Source of the DNA: Microvirga subterranea
GTDB taxonomy: Bacteria; Pseudomonadota; Alphaproteobacteria; Rhizobiales; Beijerinckiaceae
Assembly: GCF_003350535.1 (NCBI RefSeq)
Contig: NZ_QQBB01000007.1
Coordinates: forward strand, 248,001 to 312,000
Length of the DNA stretch: 64,000 nucleotides
Direction of reading: 5' to 3'
A program made the position numbers and the translations under genes. Positions 18,097 through 25,263 of this stretch are shown piece after piece; positions within the stretch are counted from its first letter, which is position 1; each line of letters starts with the position of its first letter. The notes under the pieces are model-generated. The model made no database searches and had not been told where the DNA came from. It saw only the letters and a list, made by a program, of their open reading frames with translations.

Positions 18097-20084
18097 TGGA
18101 TGACCTTCTCCAGCACTTCATCGTCGAGGCACGCGACCTGGTTCAGCGGGCAACGGACGACCTCATGGCGCTCGAGAAGGATCCGGCTGCGGCCGGGCAC
18201 CTGGATGGCGCCTTCCGGGCCGTTCACACGCTCAAGGGCTCGGTCGGCCTTTTCGATTTCGCCCCGATGGGACTGGCGCTCCACGCGGCCGAGGATCTTC
18301 TCGGAGCCGTCAAGGCGGGGCAGGCCAGGGCCGAGAGCCAGATGATCGACACTCTGCTCGACTGCATCGATCAGGTGGAGCGCTGGGTCGATGTGATCGA
18401 GCGGGACGGGCAACTGCCGGCCGGTGCAGCCAGCGAAGGATACCGCCTTGCGCAGGCTCTCCGCTCCCTCCTCGACCGTGAAGGTCCGGCTCGCTCGGAG
18501 ACTGCGGCCTCCGATGGCGAGCCCGGATGGGTCGAGGCGCTGATCGACGCGAACGCCGCTCTGGTTGCGACGAAGCCGAAGGATGCACCGCTCGTCGCCC
18601 TCCGCTACACGCCACGGTCGGATTGCTTCTTCGCCGGCGACGACCCGATTGCTCTTCTCCGGGCGGTGCCGGATCTCGTCGCCGTTCGACTCACGGAGAG
18701 GGATCCCTGGCCGCCCGCGGGAGAGATCGACCCGTTCTCGTGCAATCTCACGATCGAAGCGCTGTCGGGGGCAGGGCTCGACGAGGTCAAGGCGCCGTTC
18801 CGCTTCCTGCCCGACCAGGTGACGTTTCACGAGATCGCCCGCGCCGGCTGGGCTGATGCGTCGGAGACGACAGCCGACAATCAGGCCGACGTCATTTCGG
18901 CCGGCGCGCGCGGCCAGCGCATGCTGCGGGTCGATCCTGCCAGGGTCGACCGCCTCGCGGATCTCGTGGGCGAGCTGATCATCGCCAAGAACGCCCTCAC
19001 GCATCTGGCCGGCGAGGGAGGCGAGGGATCGGGGCGCAAAGGCGCCTCGCGCGGCGTCCAGGCCGGCCAGGCGGCGATCGACCGTCTCGTGGCCGAGATG
19101 CACAGCGCCGTCATGGACATCCGCATGATGCCCATGCGCGACGTCTTCCGGCGCTTTCCACGAGCGGTTCGCGAGACCGCCGGTCAGCTGCACAAGGCCG
19201 TGGATTTCTCCATGGAGGGTGAGGACGTCGAGGCTGACAAATCGGTCGTCGAGGGATTGTTCGAGCCGCTGCTCCATGTTCTGCGGAACGCCGTCGCGCA
19301 CGGTGCCGAGCCGGAGGTCGTCCGCCGGGGTGCCGGAAAGCCGGTCCGGACCCAGGTCGTGCTCCGGGCCCGCCGCGAGGGCGACAGGGTCATGGTCGAG
19401 GTCGAGGACGACGGAGGCGGGATCGACCCTGCGGCCATCCGGCGCGTCGCGCGAGAGCGCCATGTGGCGTCGGACGAGCGGATCGGGCGAATGAGCGACG
19501 ACGAAGCCGTCGAGCTGATCTTCGCGCCCGGCTTCTCGACAGCCTCGGAGATCACCGATCTGGCGGGGCGCGGGGTCGGGATGGATGCGGTGCGATCCGC
19601 CATCGAGCGCCTCGGCGGGCAGATCGGCGTCCAGAGCGTCCCGGGGCGCGGCACGACGATCAGGCTTTCCCTGCCCCTGACCATCGTCATGACGAAGGTG
19701 ATGGCGGTCCGCGTCGGCGGCGAGCGCTACGGGATCCCGCTCGAGGCGGTCGTGGAGACTGCGTCAGTGCCGAAATCCCGCATCCTCCCCGTCCAGGATG
19801 CCGAGGCCTTCGTCCTTCGGGACAGAACGTTCCCGCTTCTCCGGCTCGGAGATCTGCTGGAGCTCCCCCGGACCGAGGCGCCGGATGCCGGCGTGAAGAC
19901 CCTGGTCATGTCCGTTGGAGGCGAACGGGTCGGGATCGCGGTCGACGGCTTCTCGGACACGATGGACGTTCTGATGCGTCCCATGGACGGCATTCTCGCC
20001 GGCATGCCCGGGGTCATGGGGACGACCCTGCTCGGGGACGGCAGCGTTCTGATGATCCTCGACATACCGGAGCTGATCGGATGA
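18096..20084 (+). CDS. cheA: Chemotaxis histidine kinase CheA
   Basis: 662 residues from the ATG at 18096; an overlapping GTG at 18093 would add one residue, and GGAGGAGGGACC serves both. The HPt domain has the phospho-His in FRAVHTLKGSVG (H44). A dimerisation helix pair begins RVDRLADLVGELIIAKN. The ATPase domain has the N box LLHVLRNAVAHGAE, G1 VEDDGGGID and ITDLAGRGVGMDAV. A C-terminal CheW-like regulatory domain follows (MAVRVGGERYGIPLEAVVE). No clear P2 CheY/CheB-docking domain is seen, though the 180-residue stretch between HPt and dimerisation is long and unlike known P2. It overlaps the next gene by 4 bases. Confidence 0.95.
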   Translation: MDDLLQHFIVEARDLVQRATDDLMALEKDPAAAGHLDGAFRAVHTLKGSVGLFDFAPMGLALHAAEDLLGAVKAGQARAESQMIDTLLDCIDQVERWVDVIERDGQLPAGAASEGYRLAQALRSLLDREGPARSETAASDGEPGWVEALIDANAALVATKPKDAPLVALRYTPRSDCFFAGDDPIALLRAVPDLVAVRLTERDPWPPAGEIDPFSCNLTIEALSGAGLDEVKAPFRFLPDQVTFHEIARAGWADASETTADNQADVISAGARGQRMLRVDPARVDRLADLVGELIIAKNALTHLAGEGGEGSGRKGASRGVQAGQAAIDRLVAEMHSAVMDIRMMPMRDVFRRFPRAVRETAGQLHKAVDFSMEGEDVEADKSVVEGLFEPLLHVLRNAVAHGAEPEVVRRGAGKPVRTQVVLRARREGDRVMVEVEDDGGGIDPAAIRRVARERHVASDERIGRMSDDEAVELIFAPGFSTASEITDLAGRGVGMDAVRSAIERLGGQIGVQSVPGRGTTIRLSLPLTIVMTKVMAVRVGGERYGIPLEAVVETASVPKSRILPVQDAEAFVLRDRTFPLLRLGDLLELPRTEAPDAGVKTLVMSVGGERVGIAVDGFSDTMDVLMRPMDGILAGMPGVMGTTLLGDGSVLMILDIPELIG

Positions 20085-20350
20085 GCGTGCGCTTGAACGG
20101 CAACGTCATCGTGCTGGAGGGGCCGTGCCGCGTCGAAGATGCCGAGCCCTTGCTGGGATGGCTTCAGGCCGACGGAAGCCGCGTCGTGGAGCTGACGGCG
20201 GTCGAACACCTTCACACGGCGGTCGTCCAGGTGCTGATGGCCCTGCGGCCCGGCATCAGGGGAACAGGAAACGACGCGTTCGTCCGCGACTGGATCGTTC
20301 CCGCTCTGACGACACCCGAGCCCGCCGACACAATGACGCAGGAGGGCTGA
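20081..20350 (+). CDS. Small STAS-like protein in chemosensory operon
   Basis: An 89-residue protein, MSVRLNGNVIVLEGPCRVED. Alternating strands and helices (EPLLGWLQADGSRVVELT, HTAVVQVLMALRPGI) are compatible with a STAS-like or anti-sigma-antagonist fold, but sequence motifs are weak and the usual phosphorylatable Ser region reads EHLHTAVVQ. It overlaps cheA by ATGA, so it is almost certainly co-translated with it. Proteins of this kind next to cheA occur in other chemosensory clusters; the function is inferred, not known. Confidence 0.65.
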   Translation: MSVRLNGNVIVLEGPCRVEDAEPLLGWLQADGSRVVELTAVEHLHTAVVQVLMALRPGIRGTGNDAFVRDWIVPALTTPEPADTMTQEG

Positions 20351-20450
20351 GCAGTTGTCATTCTCCCTGCATACACTAAAAGAACCGAAAGACCTTTCTC
20401 CGAGCCGGGCCAACCCTTCCGGGCAGCCTCCTCTGTGGCGGAGCACCTGA

Positions 20451-20834
20451 GTGGCAACAACTGTTCTGATCGTCGACGATAGCAAGCTGGCCCGCATCGT
20501 CGCAGCGAAAGCGCTGGCTTCGCTCCAGCCCGACTGGGAGCGCGTGGAGGCCGGAAACGCCCACGAGGCTCTCGAGATCCTGCGGGGCAGGAAGATCGAT
20601 CTGGCCATGATCGACTTCAACATGCCGGACAAGGACGGGCTCGAACTGGCAGCGGACATGCGGACCATGCACCCGATGATGCCGATCGCGGTGATCACGG
20701 CCAACATCCAGGACGAGGTGATTGCCCGGGCGCGGGCCGTGAATGCCACGTTCGTCAGCAAGCCCCTGACGGAGGACGGCCTGCGAGGGTTCGTCTCGGG
20801 CGCCGCGCTGCGTCTGCGCTCGAGCGGCGCGTAG
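20451..20834 (+). CDS. CheY-like single-domain response regulator
   Basis: 127 residues, receiver domain only. The acidic pair is in LIVDDSKLAR, the phospho-acceptor is D55 (MIDFNMPDKDG), the Thr is in VITANIQ and the Lys in FVSKPL. It is presumably phosphorylated by CheA. The start is GTG at 20451, as AVATT-type N-termini are common; 100 bases separate it from the STAS-like gene and could hold a second promoter. No flagellar target genes lie in the window. Confidence 0.92.
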   Translation: MATTVLIVDDSKLARIVAAKALASLQPDWERVEAGNAHEALEILRGRKIDLAMIDFNMPDKDGLELAADMRTMHPMMPIAVITANIQDEVIARARAVNATFVSKPLTEDGLRGFVSGAALRLRSSGA

Positions 20835-20838
20835 CGCC

Positions 20839-21474
20839 ATGGCGCAGGTTGTCGCCCTGACCGAACTCGAACGCGATGCGCTGACGGAACTCGTCAATAT
20901 CGGCGTCAGCCGGGCTGCTTCCAGCCTGCGCAAGATGGTCGGCGAGGAAGTGCTGCTTTCCGTGCCCTCCATCGAGGTCATGAACCCGCACGACGCGGCC
21001 CGGCTGATCGGGGAGCGTGAGATCGACGACCTCGTGGCCATCCAGCAGCAGTTCGAGGGCGCATTCTCCGGCCGAGCCCTGCTGATCTTTCCCGAAGCGA
21101 CTAGCCTCGACCTCGTCAGGGCGATCATCGGGGACGACGTGCCTCCCGATCAGATCGCCGAGATGGAGCAGGAGGCCCTGGCCGAAACGGGGAACGTGAT
21201 CCTGAACGGCTGCTTGGCGACCATGGCCAACATGCTCAAGCGGTCCCTGAACATCTCGCTGCCGGAGGTCATCCGCGGGGACGGGGCGAGGCTGTTCGCA
21301 TCGTCGCAGGAGTCCTCGAACGACGGCCTGGTGCTGTTCCTCTATATCAACTTTTCGGTCCGCAATCGCGATATTCGGGGTTATATTGCGATGCTGATGG
21401 ATCTGCCGTCCCTCTCTGCGTTGAAGGAGCTTATCGCAAGTTTCATCCTTCGGGTTGTCGGCGACGAGGCTTAG
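20839..21474 (+). CDS. cheC: CheC-family CheY phosphatase
   Basis: 211 residues with two copies of the CheC/FliY/CheX active-site pattern: ELVNIGVSRAASSL near residue 14-30 and EALAETGNVILNGCLA near residue 113. The paired Glu and Asn are the phosphatase residues. CheC dephosphorylates CheY-P. It starts 4 bases after the response regulator stop, which fits a kinase-regulator-phosphatase set. CheC is much more typical of Firmicutes, Thermotogae and Archaea than of Alphaproteobacteria, and it usually works with CheD, which is absent here. Confidence 0.85.
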   Translation: MAQVVALTELERDALTELVNIGVSRAASSLRKMVGEEVLLSVPSIEVMNPHDAARLIGEREIDDLVAIQQQFEGAFSGRALLIFPEATSLDLVRAIIGDDVPPDQIAEMEQEALAETGNVILNGCLATMANMLKRSLNISLPEVIRGDGARLFASSQESSNDGLVLFLYINFSVRNRDIRGYIAMLMDLPSLSALKELIASFILRVVGDEA

Positions 21475-21518
21475 ACCCAGATGACCGAGAACGATCCCTC
21501 GAGCAGACCGCAGCAGGC

Positions 21519-24287
21519 ATGACCGTCCAGGAGTTCCCGCGAGGCGAGGTGAGACGGGCGCTTGAGGAGGCTTCCTTGGAGCTGCGCCGGACGGCTGGCC
21601 CCATCTTCTCGGCCCTGGAGCGATCCGGGCTCCCGATGATCGCGACGAACCCGCGGCTGCCGGACAATCCCATCATTTTTGTCAACGAGGCGTTCTGCCA
21701 AGTCACCGGCTACCTGCCCGAGGAGGCTCTGGGCCAAAACTGCCGCTTCCTTCAGGCGCCGGAGACCGATCAGGATACGGTCACGCTGATCCGCCAGGCG
21801 ATCACCTCCGGTCGGGCAGTCTCTGTCGAGCTTCTGAACCGGCGCAAGGACGGCTCGCCGTTCTGGAACCACCTGTTCATCACCCCGGTCAGCAGCGAGG
21901 CCGGAGACCTCTTGTTCTTTCTCTCGACGCAGGTCGACGTCACCCCGAAGCACAATGCGGAGAAGACGCAGGCGGCGCTCGTCGCAAGCCAGCGGGAGCT
22001 CGACCGCACCAATGAACGGCTGCGACTGACGCTCACGGTTGCCGGTACGGGCGGGTCCTGGGACTGGGACATCCCGAACCGGCGTCTGACCGCGGATGCG
22101 CGCTTTGCTGCGCTTCATGGCCTCGACCAGGCGGACGCGGTGAACGGGCTGCCGCCCGAGGCATTCTTCAAGGCGATCCATCCGGATGACCGCCTGCGGA
22201 TCCGCCTTGCGGTCGCTGGCATCCTGAACGGGGCGGAGATCTTCTCGAAGGAGTATCGCCTCCTGGCGCCCGACGGGACGGTGCGCTGGGTGCATGCCCG
22301 CGGCCGCTGCCACTTTGCCGACAACGACGAACCGGTGAGGTTCACCGGCGTCGTGCTCGACGTCACGGAGCAGAAGCATGTCGAGGAGCGCCTGCGGATC
22401 GCCCAGAGCGCCGGCGGCGTCGGAACGTTCGAATACGTGGACGGCTTTGCGACGGTCAGCGTTTCCGACGAATTCTGCCGCCTGCTGGGGCTCCACCCCA
22501 CGGGCGATCTGCCTGTCCGCACGATCAATTCCCTGGTCATCCAGGGCGATCCCGCCATCGTCGAGCAGGGGGCTACCCCGCATGGTTCGTCCTACGTGGA
22601 GTTCCGGATCCGGCGCGCGGACACCATGGAGCCCCGCTGGCTCGCGCGCCGGGGCGAGTACGTCAGCGATGCGGAGACGGCGGGGCTGCGCTTCATCGGC
22701 GTGATCTACGACATCACCGCCGCCAAGCGGTCCGAGGAAACCCTGCGCGAGCTGAACGAGAAGCTGGAGAGCAGGGTGGAGGAGCGCACCCGGGAGCGCG
22801 ACCGGCTCTGGAGCCTCTCGAGCGACCTCTTCAGCGTCTGCGACGCCACCGGCCGCCTGAAGGCCGTCAACCCGGCCTGGACCGAACTGCTGGGCTACAC
22901 GGAAGACGAGGTCGTCGGATCCCGGTTCGACCGATGGATCCACCCTGAGGACTCGGCCGCGAACGAGGCGCTCGTCCTTGCGATGAAGCGCAGGGAGCCT
23001 GTGCGCGACTTCGATGTGCGGGTGCGCGCGAAGGACGGTTCCTACCGTTGGATCAACTGGACCTTCGCGCCTGCCGGCGACGTGTTCTACAGCGTCGGCC
23101 GCGACGTCACCCAGCGCAAGCAGCTGGAGGATCAACTTCGCCAGAGCCAGAAGATGGAAGCCGTCGGCCAGCTGACCGGCGGCATCGCGCACGACTTCAA
23201 CAACCTGCTGACCGGCATCGTCGGCTCGCTCGAGCTTCTCCAGACGCGGCTGGCGCAAGGCCGCACCGAAAGCCTGGAGCGCTATGCCAAGGCCGCGAGC
23301 ACCTCGGCCAATCGCGCGGCTGCGCTCACGCACCGGCTCCTCGCCTTTTCCCGCCGGCAGCCTCTGGATCCCAAACCGGTCGATGCCAACCGCCTCATCG
23401 GTTCCATGGAAGAGCTTCTTCGCAGGACGATCTCCGAGTCGATCCGGCTCGAGATCAGGCCATCGAACGGCCTTCCGATGACGTTGTGCGATCCGAACCA
23501 GTTGGAAAGCGCCATTCTCAACCTCGCGATCAACGCCAGGGACGCCATGCGGTCGGGCGGGATGCTGGTCATCGAAACGGCCATCGCGCAACTGGACATG
23601 ACCTCCTCGGGGGGCGACGGGGATGTCGGCCCCGGCCCGTACGTGACGATCCGGGTTTCGGATACGGGAACCGGCATGCCGGCCGACGTTCTGGCTCAGG
23701 CGTTCGATCCGTTCTTCACCACCAAACCGCTCGGTGAGGGAACGGGCCTCGGCCTGTCCATGGTCTACGGCTTCGCCAAGCAGTCGGAGGGGCATGTCCG
23801 GATCGAGAGTTCGGTCGGCGCGGGAACGAGCGTGACGATGTACCTGCCTTCGTATAGCGGCGAGGTCGCGGACGCTGCCGCGGGCCCGGCATCCCACAGA
23901 CCCCACCGGGCCGAAGATGGCGAGACCGTCCTGGTCGTGGAGGACGAGCCGGTCGTCCGATCGCTCATCCTCGAGGTCCTGGCCGAACTCGGCTATCGGG
24001 CCCTTGCGGCGGTGGACGGTCCGTCGGGCCTCAGGGTGCTCGAGTCGAATCAGCGCATCGACCTGCTCGTCACCGACGTGGGGCTGCCCGGTCTGAACGG
24101 CCGCCAACTCGCCGACCACGCCCGTCTGACGAGGCCCGGCCTCAAGGTGCTCTTCATCACCGGCTATGCCGAGCAGGCCGCTATGGCGTCCGGCTTCCTC
24201 GCCTCGGGAATGGAGATGATCACGAAGCCGTTCGCCATCGAGGATCTGACATCCCGGATCCGGGACATCATCGAGCGATCCCGATAA
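21519..24287 (+). CDS. LOV-PAS hybrid histidine kinase with receiver domain
   Basis: 922 residues with no membrane segment. The order is: LOV domain (about 30-145) with the flavin-binding motif GQNCRFLQ and the photoactive Cys at residue 75; three more PAS domains (about 165-290, 290-410, 430-535) joined by coiled coils; a HisKA domain with phospho-His near 558 (GGIAHDFNNLLTG); a HATPase with LNLAINARDAM and GTGLGLSMVYG; and a C-terminal receiver with its Asp in LLVTDVGLPGLNG. Blue light should form a Cys-flavin adduct and change kinase activity. It begins 44 bases after cheC, so it is probably in the same operon. The start at 21519 has only a weak ribosome site. Confidence 0.92.
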   Translation: MTVQEFPRGEVRRALEEASLELRRTAGPIFSALERSGLPMIATNPRLPDNPIIFVNEAFCQVTGYLPEEALGQNCRFLQAPETDQDTVTLIRQAITSGRAVSVELLNRRKDGSPFWNHLFITPVSSEAGDLLFFLSTQVDVTPKHNAEKTQAALVASQRELDRTNERLRLTLTVAGTGGSWDWDIPNRRLTADARFAALHGLDQADAVNGLPPEAFFKAIHPDDRLRIRLAVAGILNGAEIFSKEYRLLAPDGTVRWVHARGRCHFADNDEPVRFTGVVLDVTEQKHVEERLRIAQSAGGVGTFEYVDGFATVSVSDEFCRLLGLHPTGDLPVRTINSLVIQGDPAIVEQGATPHGSSYVEFRIRRADTMEPRWLARRGEYVSDAETAGLRFIGVIYDITAAKRSEETLRELNEKLESRVEERTRERDRLWSLSSDLFSVCDATGRLKAVNPAWTELLGYTEDEVVGSRFDRWIHPEDSAANEALVLAMKRREPVRDFDVRVRAKDGSYRWINWTFAPAGDVFYSVGRDVTQRKQLEDQLRQSQKMEAVGQLTGGIAHDFNNLLTGIVGSLELLQTRLAQGRTESLERYAKAASTSANRAAALTHRLLAFSRRQPLDPKPVDANRLIGSMEELLRRTISESIRLEIRPSNGLPMTLCDPNQLESAILNLAINARDAMRSGGMLVIETAIAQLDMTSSGGDGDVGPGPYVTIRVSDTGTGMPADVLAQAFDPFFTTKPLGEGTGLGLSMVYGFAKQSEGHVRIESSVGAGTSVTMYLPSYSGEVADAAAGPASHRPHRAEDGETVLVVEDEPVVRSLILEVLAELGYRALAAVDGPSGLRVLESNQRIDLLVTDVGLPGLNGRQLADHARLTRPGLKVLFITGYAEQAAMASGFLASGMEMITKPFAIEDLTSRIRDIIERSR

Positions 24288-24317
24288 GGGCGAATTTTCG
24301 CGTCCGGGGCTGTGCGG

Positions 24318-24494
24318 TCAGGCCTTCCCGCCGCTGCCGATATCCGTCGACGGCGCGCGCTCGGGATGGCTCCCGCCGCCCTGTCGCCTGAGGGCGTTCT
24401 CGCAGCGGTCGATATGATCGGCAGCGCGCTGCTGCATTTCCTGGACCGTGTGACACGGAGTACGGACGTCCTGCTGGCAGAATGCGCAGATCAT
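24318..24494 (-). CDS. Cys/His-rich microprotein, copy 1 (58 aa)
   Basis: A 58-residue protein, MICAFCQQDVRTPCHTVQEM, continuing QQRAADHIDRCENALRRQGG. Cys and His are spaced like a small zinc-binding knuckle: C-x2-C, then PCH, then H-x3-C. TTGAGGAGATGAGCCT before the ATG is a strong ribosome site. A second copy lies 334 bases upstream on the same strand with about 75% identity over the first 40 residues, which argues strongly that both are real genes. No known function. The tail after residue 40 differs and looks disordered. Confidence 0.7.
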   Translation of the reverse strand: MICAFCQQDVRTPCHTVQEMQQRAADHIDRCENALRRQGGGSHPERAPSTDIGSGGKA

Positions 24495-24624
24495 AGGCTC
24501 ATCTCCTCAATTGGAATAGAAAGGGTAGGTGGCGGCGAAATCGCGGATGAGATCGGTCTTGCTGGGACGTCAGGTCGTCGGCCCGGCAGTCGGCTCCGTT
24601 GAGAGCTGCGATCCGTGCGGGGTC
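24495..24624. other. Gap between microprotein genes
   Basis: A short stretch with no ORF of note. Any separate promoter for microprotein copy 1 would lie here, but I cannot identify one. Confidence 0.3.
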
Positions 24625-24831
24625 CTATTCCGGCCTGGAGCGGTCGCCCGGCTTCGGGGCATCGGACTGTCCGAAGCCCTTGCGCTGATCGTTCCCGGTG
24701 ATGCTTCGGTTGCTCCGCGATCCGTCGCTCGGCTCCTCGTGATCAGGGCTGCTCTGGCCGGGATGAACGATGCTGGTGTTGAGGCTCTGCTCCGCCAAGC
24801 CTTCGGTCCGGTCGAGATCCTTGCCGATCAT
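24625..24831 (-). CDS. Possible hydrophilic small protein (68 aa)
   Basis: A frame starting MIGKDLDRTEGLAEQSLNTS and ending PKPGDRSRPE, very hydrophilic and probably disordered. Its ATG overlaps the TGA of microprotein copy 2 (ATGA), the arrangement of translationally coupled genes; that is the main support. There are no domains and no recognised relatives. It may equally be read-through noise. Confidence 0.3.
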   Translation of the reverse strand: MIGKDLDRTEGLAEQSLNTSIVHPGQSSPDHEEPSDGSRSNRSITGNDQRKGFGQSDAPKPGDRSRPE

Positions 24832-24998
24832 GACCGAGCAAGGCCCTGAATGTCGGGTCTGGTCGAGCCGCTCACGATGCCGTACCGGTGCCGGAGCGCG
24901 TTCTCGCAGCGATCGACATGGTGCGCGGCCCGCTGCTGCATGTCCTGTGTGCTGTGGCAGGGGTTCTCGACATCCTGCTGACAGAATTGGCATCTCAT
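24828..24998 (-). CDS. Cys/His-rich microprotein, copy 2 (56 aa)
   Basis: A 56-residue protein, MRCQFCQQDVENPCHSTQDM, continuing QQRAAHHVDRCENALRHRYG. It has the same C-x2-C...PCH...H-x3-C pattern as copy 1, with all four Cys and both His conserved. GGGAGATCGCG precedes the ATG. The pattern suggests one zinc ion held by Cys/His. A longer in-frame start further upstream is rejected because similarity to copy 1 begins exactly here. The pair lies between the LOV kinase and a chemoreceptor gene, both on the opposite strand. Confidence 0.7.
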   Translation of the reverse strand: MRCQFCQQDVENPCHSTQDMQQRAAHHVDRCENALRHRYGIVSGSTRPDIQGLARS

Positions 24999-25263
24999 CG
25001 CGATCTCCCTTCCGGCATGATCATCGGGCCAACGTCCGCAGGAAGACGGGGTTCCGGACGGCGCCCGAGCGGAAGGCTGGTCGCCCAGGCGATGGAATCC
25101 CATAGGCCGTCGGCATCGTGTTCACACGTTCGGCGAGGCCATCGCCAAACCCGCAGCATCGAATTTTTAGGAATTTAGGTCTGACAAATGCCCTTGCGGC
25201 AACTCGACCTTAACTTATCGGCTTTTGAATTGATGGTGCGGAATCCGTCGAGGGTTGGGAAAC
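24999..25263. other. Intergenic region before the membrane chemoreceptor
   Basis: 265 bases between the divergent microprotein and chemoreceptor genes. The AT-richer tract 25150-25240 (TTTTTAGGAATTTAGG and onward) most likely holds the chemoreceptor promoter; no exact sites assigned. Confidence 0.35.

Noticed and set aside
21471..24119. 882-codon - strand frame opposite the LOV kinase
   Set aside because: Its composition (Arg, Gly, His, Asp repeats) is that of an antisense shadow; the + strand has clear LOV, PAS, kinase and receiver motifs.
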